NCBI GenBank assembly: GCA_022497155.1 | Contig: MU385721.1 | Span: 186,001-250,000, forward strand | DNA length: 64,000 nt | Reading direction: 5' to 3' | Origin: Whalleya microplaca | Taxonomy: Eukaryota; Ascomycota; Sordariomycetes; Xylariales; Xylariaceae | Part shown: positions 25,120 to 36,874 of the stretch, piece after piece | Layout of the letters: every line of letters begins with the position of its first letter | How positions within the stretch are numbered: the first letter of the stretch is position 1 | Notes under the pieces: model-generated | Told to the model about the DNA's origin: nothing | The model's database searches: none | The model's input: the letters and a program-made list of their open reading frames with translations, nothing else | Translations under genes and position numbers: made by a program

Positions 25120-27797
25120 AAACTGTCGAAGAGGTAGTCTAGTGGTTGGGAACTACCAAATAATAATAGTAGAAAAAAAGCCATGTTTGGGGGCTAAGGC
25201 AGGTTTGTATGACATCAACTAGAGGCTTGATATGAAGAAGTGTGACTGGGATGGATGCAGGGCCTACCTAGATAAGTGGAAGAAGCTCCCGAGGTCTTTT
25301 ACCTTACGCAAATATGTACTACTAAAAACCAAAGGATTACATCCATTCGGAGAAAATAATATCGGCAACACTGTGCTGCCGTGCCGAAAGGGTCGCTAAA
25401 TTCATCCTGGCACCTTGCATTTCTCCCGAAGGACAACTTGACCTGATATTGGATCAACCAGGCCGCGAAATTCCTCATGGAAATGAACATTACAATTCCT
25501 TTGAATATCTAGCGCCAACATCTTCAGAGGCGATGCAAATACTACGTAGCATTTTTTAGCGATGTTCTGCTCACTCTTGCTCCCCTATTAGCTGTACCTA
25601 TGCAAGCGCACAAGTTTTCTGTCAGGAGTCCTATTACCTTGCTTCGTTGAATTCGACGCCTATTACGCTTCAATTTTCAAGATCTCGATCCGCTACCTAG
25701 TCCTCGGTGGCAGGTGATCATCTGATGAAGCTCCTGAGGTTTGTCCGGCACTTCACATTTGAATGTCTGGTGTATGTGTTGCTATCAAGGGATACCCGGT
25801 TGGGTGCTATAATTACCCCAGGATCGGAAAGATGCGATCTTTTCAAGTGCCGTACCACTATGTTGGGTCTACATGTAGGGATTCAGCAAATCCGTTATCA
25901 TCGGCTCCTGAGAATGCCTCTAGCTGAACCTAGTGGAGGTCACCAGACCTGTACAAGTTAGCTTGAGGACAATTGAGCTGATATCGACGTACATACTACG
26001 AAATATTCTACTCTTACACGAAGGTAGACCTATGCGTTTATCTTTCTAGAGTCTATGTGCTACCAATAATTAGTAGACGCGTTGGTTAAATTCGCGATCT
26101 GCGTCGAGAAGACACGCCTAATTATAAATGCGGATCAAGTGGTCGAGCCCGTCAAGTCGTCTAGCTATAAAGGGAGCAGACACCCGAGATTAGTACTCCC
26201 TGATTACGTTTACATACATACTGCTAGTATTAGTAGGCAGTAGAAGGGTTCCCACGTGGGTTGTGACATGCAGCACCCATTGTCTTAGTCGGACGCTTAA
26301 CACGCTTCTATCTAATCGATCAATTTCAATAGCGACAGTTTATTGATAGCACAGAGGCTTGGCGTTGCCGTTTGTCAATGTCTATCGATTCTATCGGCGA
26401 GAGCAAGTGCAGAAAGAACCCGGGTCGTCTTGTAGGAACACCTGTATTCTGGACGTTGTCTTACATTAGGATACCAACGTACAACGTGATGAATTGCGAG
26501 TGCATCGTCAACTGGTCGTTTGTTCCCGTTATTTACGATGTGGCTATGACAATATGCTGTCTAACTAACGTCTCTGACAGAAGTTCATGATTACATATAT
26601 TCATATATCAACTTCTAGACGGATCAGAGCAAGGTTGGTTGGTGATCCCTCTAGAGGCCATCCATAACCCCGGTCCTGAAGATCATAGCCGAGACAAAAT
26701 ATAGATCAGGTCATGGTAGGACCCTGCGGGACGGCATAGCATGGCAAACGAAAATCTGCCGTAGTAATGAGCCACCGATCTGGTAAATCTGGTTCGCCAA
26801 GCCAGGGACGAAAGCTTCACATTACTCGGCGGGTTTTGCACGTGGCTGTGTGGCTGACGAAACCATATGTTAGGAAGTGCTCACCGCCAGTCCAACCAAT
26901 TGTAATCGGACTTATTATTATGTTGACTTACATTCCACACAACAGTCAAAGGATCATGAATTATTGATGCTGCATGGAAGGAAGGGATGCCAACTCTCGG
27001 TTAACAGCTTACCACTGAGGATCAGATTTGAATCCCACAGGTTGGTTGCCAAGCATCTACATGCAATTATGCCAGCCTATGATTGGTGTTGATCTTATTT
27101 CTTCCCTCCTCTTCATCTACCTCCTGGTTTGTTACTTTACTGGCCTGCCTTCAATGTGTTATTTCTCATATGGTTGGTCTTCGGTGCCGAACGCATCTGA
27201 GCCGGCTCTGAAGCGGCACAAGGTTGGGAATACCCTTCCAAGACCCCCTTCCAGGAGCAATGCAGAGGTAAATAACATCAGTCGGCAACGTGATGGTCTA
27301 AATAAAGTTGTGAGGAATACCATTGGATTAAAAGCTCCCCAGCCGTGTTCTTATGTTCGTGCTCCAGCTAGCAGCAAGCAGATACATGCAGGTAAACGGA
27401 TGTTGCCATGCTGTCTCAACTATCCCTCTTTCCAACACAGCATTAGGTGGTTCAATTCTTTGCTCAAAATGACAGCCTCTGGTAATCTTCCTGTAGTATC
27501 GTGCTAGTGACATGAGTGATCCTTTAAGAGCCCTCCTCAACCCATGGCAAGCTCATGAAACTCTGTCTTGCCGCGAGGGGAAATCCGCCGCTAAGGTTTT
27601 ATCGAACATCCTTAGTTTCCTCGGGCGTCTTACTGAAACTCTTGACGCACTAAGATGACGACCACTGGCTCATTCTAATACAATATGTTTTAGTTATGAC
27701 ATCCTTCAGGCTGAATTATGACAATGAGTCTCCAATCAAGGTGAGTCTTAGCTTCCGCTTAGTGGAGCCCACAGCGTTCGAACACCAGCCTACCAAT

Positions 27798-28178
27798 TTA
27801 CCTCAATATCGTGTACTCGTCAGCAAAATGCGATTGATATTCCGTAATGGGCTGTAATATCATTGGGACCCACATATGCGACCGCTCGCCCCAGTTGCCC
27901 TGGCTACGGAATACCTTACGGGGCGGTTGTTTCGGCATCGGAACCGTCTTTAGTAGCCGTCCCAGGCCTTGGATAACTCCGGTCTCCAGTGGGGCCATCG
28001 GTGCATCGTCATCATACCTACGCCAAGCGCACCGGATCCAGTCTGTCAACGGCTGAGACAGCCCGAACCAGTGGTTCAAAGGGGTCGGGGCTGATGATAC
28101 TTTCGGTAGCCTTGAGGCTATGTCTTGTCGGAGACGGGGCTGTAATCGTGAATTATTCATAAATTCATCACACCGCAC
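27798..28178 (-). CDS. Possible ORF or coding remnant, unknown
   Basis: A 126-codon frame begins near MRCDEFMNNSRLQPRLRQ, is fairly balanced in composition (Trp, Pro and Arg well spread) and ends LR-stop. It has no domain I recognise. It may be a decayed exon: GTAAAT follows in-frame near 27801. Random ORFs of this length do occur, so the call is weak. Confidence 0.2.
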   Translation of the reverse strand: MRCDEFMNNSRLQPRLRQDIASRLPKVSSAPTPLNHWFGLSQPLTDWIRCAWRRYDDDAPMAPLETGVIQGLGRLLKTVPMPKQPPRKVFRSQGNWGERSHMWVPMILQPITEYQSHFADEYTILR

Positions 28179-30047
28179 TTGTACCCCCAGACCGACAGAG
28201 ACAGGCAGATTGGCATTAATGGTATAAATGATGTCACCGTATTCCCAGTTTCTATTCTAACAATAAAAGTACAGTGGCTGACCAATATCCAATATCTAGG
28301 TAGGTGTTATCGGTGAGACTGTCCACCGAATAGCCCTCACCTAGTTCGCCATCTAGTTCTGTATGTTTTGGGGCGTCAAGTCGTGTCGTCTACTCCAGCA
28401 TAGGTTCACCGATACTGATAATCACCATCCCATCCATCAATTCTTGCCCAATCTGAATTCATTGAAGATCACCAGCCATCCAGAGATCAAGTTTTCCAGC
28501 CGACCTATGGTTAAATGTTCTAGATAGGAGAAATACTCGAACTTGGCGATTAGATATCTTGAAAGCCGTCCACGTTAATGGATAGTGTTGTTGATGTAAG
28601 CTATTGTGCATTTCATAATCTTTGGTATTGTCGATATCTTTGAGATCGACCTAGAAGAGGATTGGATAACCTATAGTTGAGGTAAAATTGACATTAGACT
28701 AAGATGTCGGCATGAATATCTCAATTACCTCGTACGTTTTCGACGCGGATTGGCCTCTTGATATTCAGTATACCTTTAGGTATTTCGTTAGCAAGGCAGA
28801 ATCGCCTAGCATATTGCGGCCATCTTGCTATTTCAGGCACAACTTAGCTACTATCAACTATACTGTCTGAGCAGATGGATCAAGCATAATTCTTTATATA
28901 ATGTTGGCGATATGTGCTGGAATTTCCATCTCAGTTGTTACGACTTGCTCTTGGGGATTTCGAGGTGATTCCTGAATTCACAGCTCGCTACAGGCATAAT
29001 CCGTTGCATGTTCCTGGAAGATACTTGCGAATGTCATTGACCATAATTTTACCTAAACGCATCTATGATACCCTGTGATATATGGAAGGAATTGCCTTGA
29101 TCATCTAGGTACATGGTATAACCCAGACAGGTGTACCTTCACATTGATATTATAACGCCGCTTTGGCGAGTCAATATGGACATTGGATCTCATCGTTCTT
29201 CCTTTTATATGCTTTGCGGAGACTGTGGGTAGATGTTGCCCCTTTCGCAGCCGGGCGCGGTTGGTAAAGTTGGGATAGTGATCACGTACATGTTGAGATT
29301 ATGAGCTTTAATGCAAGAATTTTGTTTTGTAAAAAAACAATTGCTAGTTCCCTTCACCATATTATCCTAGAAAAAAAATTGACAAAAAAGCTCAGTCCTG
29401 GAATTCAAGCCTTCGCAGCGGTGGTGAGTCAGAACCCACCTGCGGCTTGAACCCAGAACCTACGAAAAACCCCTTCAGGGATTTTATCTGGCCGCCCTTT
29501 CCCCCCATTGACCATGCTGCTTAGGTTTAGGCGAATGTTTCGGTTAGGAAAGCACGGCATTATTATGGTATATAAGCCTTCCACTGTGGTAGCATTGACC
29601 AGGTGGGTGACTGCGTCGTTGCTGGGAGCTCCCAAGGTACCTGCCACATGATGCATGTGCACACGTAAATTCAACATACCTCATGTATACCTATGTACCT
29701 AGGTAGTAGTACATGTATGAGCCAGGCAGCTAAGGTAGGCTCGACGGGCAAGGAACAGCAGAACATCTAGAGAGTAAGAGCAGTGACTGGTTATAGGATT
29801 AACCTCAACATCAGGAGATTGTCTCCTCTAACCATCATCTCATCTTTCACTGTCCTACACCTTATTATATCGCTCCTAGTGAACTACTACATATGCAGAA
29901 TCCTTAGATGTAATATCGCCAGATGCGATGACCCAATCCCCCACGTCTGGGTTTAAGCTATTCTTTCGAGAGCAATCCATAGGGCAAGAACCCAGAACCG
30001 AACGCCACCTCACTCTAGTCTTCTCATCGACCCTGGACGGAAACGCA

Positions 30048-32374
30048 ATGTCTGAAGCGCAGAAACAGGCCAAGGCCGAGGCTGCCAAGCATTGCGACTG
30101 GCACGGAGACAGCCCCGAGCCTGAACTTGACGATCTCGCGCATGTGCATGCAAAAGCACGACCACCTCCGGAAAACTGCGACTGGCGGGGAGACAGTCCT
30201 GAGCCCGAAATTGATGACCTTTCTCATTCTCATGAGTACGTAAAGCCGCGACAGCCTCCTGAAACCAGCGACTGGCTAGGCGATTCTCCTGAGCCGGAAC
30301 TAGATGACCTCGCCCATAGCGAGAGCAAGCGGGAAAAGCCCAAAGACAAAGTACAAGCTCAGCAAGCAGACGAACCAGGCGAACCTTCTAAGCCATCACC
30401 GTCGAGAAAAAAAGAGGAGTCACCCGGTATATTTTCGGCTATGCAACTTCCGCCTGAAGTTCAATTCGAGGTGCCAGACGCGGTATCTAAGTTTCTCGGG
30501 TTTGAAACTCAGAAGAGCGAAGCAAAGGATACAAAAGATCCTAAGAGCAAGAATGCTCCGGAGGAAGCTTCAAACGGTAAGTTCCTCCAAGATTGTATAT
30601 TCACAAGTTTCAAAAGACAGTCAGGGGTATACCCATTGTAGCAGGTCCAAAATATCCATGGATATCCCTCGTTCATGTTTGGCCCATGATTTGAGAATTA
30701 TTGCAACTTACCTGAGTCATATAAGCTGACGGGACCGTTGCAGAGAATCCATTTGTTGGTTTGGCAGAAGAACTGGCAGAAGAACTATTATCTGAAATCG
30801 TCCCGAATGGTGAGTCGCATTCCCTCATGCCTTAGTTTACACTCGCTGATCAAAGGTGTAGCTGATAATCAACCTGCCGATGGGGACGCATCCAAGTCAC
30901 CTGGTCAGCCATCGGAAGACCCTGAACAAACGCTACAGGACAAGGTAATCCGTGGGTTTGGGCGAGCTCTGAGCACTGTCCAAGGAATACTACACCCTTC
31001 CCACGAGCCATCTGAGTCAGGTGAGCCAGTTGAGCCGCAGCCCGAAGAACACAGAACCCCACGTCCCGAACAGATCGAAGAGCCTGCACAGGTTTCTGAA
31101 GCTCATGTTCAGCCTGCAGCAAGCACTACGTCTCGTAGGGCGTCCAAACAGGACAAGAAAATGGCCAAGGAGTTAAAGGACAAGGCGCGGAAGGAGAAGG
31201 AAAGGGCCAAGAAGGAGAAAAAGAAGGAGGAAAAAGAGAAAAAAGCCAAGGAAAAGGAGGCACGCCAGAAGGCCAAGAAGGAGCGCAAGGAGAAAAAACG
31301 CAAGGAAAAGGAGAAGAAGAAGAGCAAGGGCAAAAAGGCCCCATCTCCCCCGAATCTACCGACCGGTACCGACGGATGCGCTTCAGTTGAAGCTGCAGCT
31401 CTACATCCGCACCCAGGATGTGAAACGTGCCAGCATCCTGGAGAGAGGTCGGCTCTGAACTCTATCAGAGATATACTAGGAAACTGGCAAGGGCTCCCTT
31501 CCTTCAACGAGCTCAGTGACGCCGCAAGGAGGATGCTTGGCCAAGCTAATCGAGAAGATCGGTCTCATGTGCAGCCCGCTTTGGAAAGTGACAATGAAGA
31601 CTCAGATCAGATCAGGCATATGGCAGATCATTTCAGCCGCCACTTGCAGCAACATCTTGAACTGGACTCAGATGCTGGATATAATCCAACGATAAGCAGA
31701 CCGCTGCCTCATAAGATCGTACCTCGTCGACCTTCGCGTAACGAAGGATCGACTACATCTGGCAACTACGGCTTGGACGGTCATGGGGACTTGCCTACAT
31801 CAGCTGAGCCAGGTCAGACCCTTCACAACCTAGAACACTTTTCTCTTGACACGACTACCATACAGGCTCCTTTTCGAAAAACTTCACCACCTCCCAACAT
31901 TAATCGTATGTCGCCGTGGTACGATTACCTTGGCTTGAATATGGAGGATCCGCTACCATCCCGCCTAACCCGCAGGTCTTCGCAATCATCGAAACGAGGG
32001 TAGGTGCACCTATTTCTCTAGTTCCTCTCATGAGTTTACATCTAGTATTGATTTCCACTAGCTCTAGTTTCAGTTACAGCCCAATGCGTGTCAGCACTAC
32101 TTCGTGCTCCAAAAGGGTCCACTACCATGAGCCTACCTTATACGCCTGCGTTCCCGTGTCGTTGACTCCCATGGGATCTGCGGTGTGCCTCGAGACGCCG
32201 CGATATTCTCAGAGGTTCCGCCACTCGACGTCTGCTGCGAGTCCTCTGTCGAAGCACACTCTATACTCCACTGTCAGTATTGGTGCCTGCAATGATGCGC
32301 AAGCACTGCCGGCAAGTCCGCACCGGAGGAGTGTCTCCATGACCGAAGCTCGTCTTCTATGCGAGACTTACTGA
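30048..32374 (+). CDS. Uncharacterised protein with DWxGDSPEPE repeats and Lys/Glu-rich helix
   Basis: Exons: 30048-30576, 30744-30809, 30862-31999, 32062-32374; introns begin GTAAGT, GTGAGT and GTAGGT, end AG, and the frames join. Near the N-terminus (residues ~15-90) three copies of a ~28-30 residue unit occur. A long highly charged Lys/Glu segment (about 130 bases upstream of 31340) is likely a single alpha helix or coiled coil. Later comes a motif PHPGCETCQHPGERSALNSIRDILGN. The C-terminal half is disordered and basic. No signal peptide or membrane segment is visible. An in-frame ATG at 29928 would add 40 residues. An alternative last intron (32273-32316, GTCAGT..CAAG) would end the protein at 32445 with an in-frame tail (SSMRDLLSGESGS). 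Function unknown; the Lys-rich region suggests nuclear or RNA-associated protein, by inference only. Confidence 0.72.
30093..30316 (+). repeat. Three coding tandem repeats, DWxGDSPEPE
   Basis: Each unit reads CDW-x-GDSPEPE-x-DDL-x-H, beginning at 30093, 30177 and 30267. The three copies are CDWHGDSPEPELDDLAH, CDWRGDSPEPEIDDLSH and SDWLGDSPEPELDDLAH, separated by 11-13 variable Pro/Lys-rich residues. The cores are nearly identical in protein but differ at many codon third positions, so the repeats are old and kept by selection rather than fresh slippage products. Confidence 0.9.
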
Positions 32375-32879
32375 GCGGAGAGTCCGGGTCAAATATAAGC
32401 GCAGCCGGAAAGGTCTTGGGGCGTTGTCAACTAGGTGTGGAGTAGCTCACTTTGGAAAGCTAATGCTTCAACGGGTGGAAGTCAGGGGAGCTTGTTCCGG
32501 TAATTGTCTGCTTTTGTCTAGGACGAGTTAGGGTCTTTGTTCTTGGGATTGCGCAATAGACTGCTACAAGATTGTTAATACCTGATTGCTCACAGTGTAA
32601 ATTTCAAGACGGAAACTTGTACAACAGATTGGTAGCTCTTATCGAAATAGTCATAAGCCCTACTTGGGCCCCTATAATAATGCTGTGTAGCATCTATGCG
32701 AACGCGTTTCAAAATTTGACAGTGATACCCTCCCCCAACTCCATGATGCAAATACCCACGCCCATACTGTAGGTACTTTCTAATATCAAACCGCCACCAT
32801 CTCACAATTTACCCCCCCTTTTATTTTTTTCTCCGTACAACATCACCCACCCACCAAAACAAAACCCACCTCCATCAAT

Positions 32880-33775
32880 TTAATCCAACGCGCCCGCAAG
32901 CGCGACGCAGCTAAACCGCATGTCGCCGCCGCCGCGCTCGAGGAACTTGAGCGGGCCCCACAGGAGCGCCTTGTCGGAGAGCACGTCCTCGTCGGGCGCC
33001 AGCTGCCCGCGGGCGATGGGGCCCTTGCGCCGGCCGTCCAGCTCCCACAGCGTGCCGTCCGCCTCCGTCTTCACGAAGCACACGTAGTGCAGGTCGACGT
33101 CGTCCTGGGCGCCGGGGGCCGCCGTCGCGCCCTGGCTCGCGGCCTCGTGGTGCGCCGTCGCGAGCTCGGGCGTCTTCTCGAGTAGGGCGGAGCGCTCGGG
33201 TGGCGGGAGCGGGATCGCTGCTGCGATTAGGCGCGAGAGGGGCGTGTTGGGTTCTGTGGGAGAGGGAAGGGGGGGGTTAGTTCATATTTGGGAGTGCGCT
33301 GTGTGGTGTAGGGACGGGGAGGAGAGGGAGCGCAGGAGGGAGGGATGAGTATAGGTACGGAGAGGTAGATGGCAATTGATGTTATGAACTCACCGACGAA
33401 ACCGCGCGCTGGCCCGTTCGATACCGCGTGCAGGAGGCCCATCAGCCCGCACGCGTTCCGTATCGTCTGCTTGTACCAAACTATGGGCTCACCCTCCCCC
33501 TTGCCCTCGTACTCCGGGGTGCCCGCATCCTCGGCTAGCCGCGCCGACTCGTACGTCGCCGACACGGGGAAGACGAGGAGTAGAGCGAGTGCTGGTCGCG
33601 GGACGAACGCGAGAAGCTCGGGTTCGGTGATCGAGTAGACGTCGTGGACCTGCAGCGCTTCGCTCAGACCGAGCTTATGGAGGAGCGTCGTCATAAGCTC
33701 GGGGTTGGCTTCTAGCGGGATGAAGGCGAGGGAACCTGGTGAGGGGTCTGGGTTTGTTATCGTTGAGGCGGACAT
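32880..33775 (-). CDS. YUH1: Ubiquitin carboxyl-terminal hydrolase, UCH family (Yuh1/UCH-L3 type)
   Basis: Two exons on the minus strand: 33775-33394 and 33253-32880 (251 aa), with one phase-1 intron (GTGAGT..CAG). The catalytic Cys is C109 in QTIRNACGLMGLLHAV; the His is near H183 in VDLHYVCFV; the Asp is near D200 in LWELDGRRKGP. These are the three residues of the UCH papain-like triad, and the length matches UCH-L3/Yuh1. The enzyme removes small adducts from the C-terminus of ubiquitin, or of the ubiquitin-like protein Rub1/Nedd8, in the cytoplasm. All three residues are present, so activity is expected. The coding sequence is GC-rich, unlike the AT-rich neighbouring intergenic DNA. Confidence 0.93.
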
Positions 33776-34516
33776 TTTATTTTTGTTCTGGTGTTGATGG
33801 AAGCGGTTTGTAGCTCTGGTTGGAATATCGCAACGTGAGTTCGCTGACGGTCGTGATATGAACAGGAATTCGTTCGGTGTCTTGCTGATGAGTGATGGGA
33901 TTTGTTCCTGGATGGTTCACACACTGCCCCGCAGCCCCTCCATTCCCTTTTTGATCGCTGCACGGATCACAGCTATGACGCCACACTCGAGATCCTTATT
34001 ATTAGTCCAGCCTTGTAGGCAGCTATTGCGTACACGGGTCTAGAGCTGTCTTAATCCGGTAATAAACAGGGGTAATGATTGGTAGAGGTCCTCACTTCAG
34101 TTACGCAATATGCGACCTTCAATGCTTAGATACCTTAGTGACTATGAATTGCACTACATCGAGAAAGCTACCTGGTATCTAGCAAATCTGACCCGCTGGG
34201 GGTTGTTAAAAATCCGTAAATGCCATTACTATCCAACTGAATTCTTCGCGAAGTCTTATATGTGTCAATCCAGCTCTCAACCGCCGTACCTAAGTCTCAT
34301 GTCGTGGCACTGCTCTTCGAAATACCTAAGGCATGAATCATCATGCTACTGACCTGCATTTCCGCCTTGGACATCGGATGCGACCCATTCGTGTTGATAC
34401 GGCTGATTCTCCAGCCATACGCGATATATCGCATGTTTGGGATTATGTTCTTGGAATTCATCATTACGCTGGTTATTGTCGTACTGTACCAACACTATAG
34501 TTATTTGAAAGGTCAG
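33776..34516. other. Intergenic, no gene recognised
   Basis: Between the start of the UCH gene and the 3' end of the secreted-protein gene. Short frames on the plus strand (34110-34537) have no domain and are likely noise. Confidence 0.5.
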
Positions 34517-35722
34517 TCAGTTGTATTGAAGGAGTAGACGAGAGTCCATGCATGTAAAAGTTGTAGGGAACAGACCTTTTCCTCTAGATGTGAGTCTCAA
34601 GGCTGCAGCCTCTTCGTTAGATGATGGCTTGATGTAGCCTCGCTTGTATATTGTCAAGCCCTCAAACGGCGTCCCAGGGCCGAACAGTGTATTCAGCAGA
34701 GCACCGATTCTTGAATACATCCACACTGGTTCGTTATTTGAGTCTGTGTCGCAATTTTTGTCTCCGTTTTCATCTTCAAAGAAAGTACATGGAGCCGAGA
34801 CGTATATTTGCACACTCTGCGAGTCTTTGTTCAGGTCACCTCCCTCTTTAGCGAGATCCGCAGGCCGAATGTAATGGTCGTTCCCGTTGCGAACCGTGTT
34901 GTCCAGTGCATCCCTGTCTATTTGCCGCCCGTCATCGTCCATGAAGCCTATCTCTAAAAAGTGCGACAGCCACACTCCCTTCTCGGAAGTGATAACAATT
35001 GAGGTGCATCTGGAGAATACCCGAGTTAGCCTTAAAAGAATGAATCGGATACGGGAAGATTGAGTTAACAAAAATGACGCCACAGTTTCTGCACAGAAAT
35101 GACGCCTATATATCTCGCGACAATGGGTATATTGGAATAATTTGAAGGATGGAGAAACGAGGTAGTGAGATATCAAAATAGTAGGATACATACCCGGTGA
35201 TGCCAGACACATAGTTAATAGTTGGCTTTTTCAAGCCTTGATTATAATGGGAGACGCCTATACCCGTGCTACCCTTGCCCCAATCTAGTTGCTGGGCAAT
35301 TCTCTCTAGCATGTTTTTTATCATATACTCGTCGACATCCTTAATGCGACTAAGGGGACTTAAGCTTCGCCCCTTTAAACTGTGGGTATCTATAGCTGGC
35401 TCAGCTGTCTCGGATGTGATGGGCGTTCCACTAGGTATTGCACAACCAACGGCAGCACAGAAAGAGTCACAGATCCATGTAGTTGCCGATGAAGTCGTAG
35501 AGGTCGAACTAGGTGAAGACACATTATGTTGATCCTAGAATTCAGCAGTCAGACTAGAGAATATGCTCAAGAATAATGAAGAGAGGAACTGACCGTCATG
35601 GGATTGCTTGAATTCCAGCCACTAGATGACAGATCGAAGTTCCCACGAGCAGCTGGGCCCCAACGTGATGCCCGCACAACACAAGATGCTAGCAGAACGG
35701 TCAAAAGTTTCTTATAAGCCAT
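34517..35722 (-). CDS. Uncharacterised secreted protein, 320 aa
   Basis: Three exons on the minus strand: 35722-35594, 35534-35194 and 35009-34517. Introns begin GTCAGT and GTATGT and end AG, and the frames join. Residues 1-18 are a signal peptide (MAYKKLLTVLLASCVVRAS). The mature protein has a Ser/Thr-rich stretch, a Cys-rich segment (WICDSFCAAVGCAIP), and a C-terminal domain that begins at about residue 157 with CTSIVITSEKGVWLSHFLE and continues through VQIYVSAPCTFFEDENG and FGPGTPFEGLTIYKRGY. I recall a loosely similar core (a Cys, a hydrophobic strand, then G-V/I-W-x-S/A-H) in uncharacterised secreted proteins of plant-associated fungi, but I cannot name a family. Expected location: outside the cell. 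An effector-type or inhibitor role is only a guess. Confidence 0.78.
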
Positions 35723-36874
35723 TTCTAAAGCCGTATGATAGTGCTCAGTCTTTGAAGGTAGGTAAATGATAGTAAATGAAAGGAAGTCCAAGTATGTATG
35801 CTTCGAACAATTAGAATGCAGCAACCTGCCCTATCTATAGAGATGGATCGAAGGGTAGCTTTATCTTTGCAAGACCAGCAGAAACCAGACAACGCAGCTC
35901 GAAGAGCATGCAGGGAATATTTGCTTGCAAACATGATATTCATCCAAAATTTTCGGCCTACGTAGTGGCGGTTTGCTTTTGATCCGAAGAATTGTATGCT
36001 TCGTGACACAATTTTCCGTTATAATATCCATTAACACGCGTAGCAGAGTACTGTAAGGAGAAGCTTGGATAATTATCAATAGCAACGGCAATTTGCATGA
36101 AACTAATCAACTTTATAGATAATATTTGTTAGCTGACCAATCATACACTTAACCAGGGTTCCGCCTCGCTTTTAAGTTATATCTCAGTCGATGTAGTCAC
36201 TATTCGCTCTACGGGACCAATCACCCGCTCGGTTTATGTTACCCATTGCTATTGTAAGTTTGCCTTCGTGACGCCTGGCTGGATCTGATCCATAAATAAT
36301 AGGACGATAAGGGCCAGTTGTGAGATGCGGAAGGATTCAGCTGCATATACCTAATTTCAGTGAATATATGTATGGGCCGGGATTCCTGGGCAATACTCGC
36401 ACACCACTACTATATATTCTACAGCAATTTTCAGTAGATAATATATAAGCCAATATAATAGTATATTGGCTTATGATAGTGGCGTTCAGTAATATTGAAA
36501 ACATTGTTACAATGATAGGAAGGAGAGGCTTTCTGTATAAGCCGCGTGATGACGTTTAGCTGTGCACAATATGGTTACGTGTAATACATGTACTTCAAAT
36601 TCAGAAGTTTGTTAGCTAGCTCCACTTTAAATCTCTCAACTATCTACCTACCTGGACACTTGGTTGCTTCTACCATCCCTTGAACCTCCTCAACAGTTTG
36701 CTTCGTCATCTCATGTCTCCTTGATCGGCAAGTCACACCCTAAGGAGTAAAAGAGATTTCGCCTAACACTGGTTTACACATTGTCTTCTCTCTTTTCCTT
36801 CCCAACTAATGTGGGCGAAATCACTCACTAGTCGCCAATATCGCTAAGGCGCACCATCTCACCACCTAGACGCC
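35723..36874. other. Intergenic, with a hairpin near 36445
   Basis: No gene recognised. The A/T-rich stretch 36380-36480 holds the inverted repeat listed below. Sequence just before 36875 (36620-36870) is pyrimidine-rich and is presumably the promoter and leader of the ankyrin-type gene. Confidence 0.5.
36445..36474. repeat. Perfect 13-bp inverted repeat (hairpin)
   Basis: The left arm ataagccaatata and the right arm tatattggcttat are exact reverse complements with a 4-base spacer. It lies about 400 bp upstream of the ankyrin-type gene. It could form a hairpin or cruciform, or be the remnant of a small inverted-repeat element. No function is shown by the sequence alone. Confidence 0.8.

Larger units (their letters stand above)
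23503..29927. other. Gene-poor stretch of about 6.4 kb
   Basis: No gene with recognisable domains or good splice structure was found on either strand. The only uninterrupted frame of note is the minus-strand one at 27798-28178, listed separately. A sequence gap with homopolymers is at 24955-25117. Near 29430-29460 an imperfect inverted repeat (ttcaagcc...ggcttgaa) is present. This may be decayed repeats, but no transposase motif could be identified. Confidence 0.5.

Noticed and set aside
29395..29465. Intact tRNA on the minus strand
   Set aside because: A GGTTCAAGCC-like T-loop is present, but no acceptor, D or anticodon stem can be closed around it.
31109..31507. Minus-strand Phe/Ser-rich membrane protein
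   Set aside because: It is the antisense of the Lys/Glu-rich helix on the plus strand, where AAG/GAG codons read as CTT/CTC.
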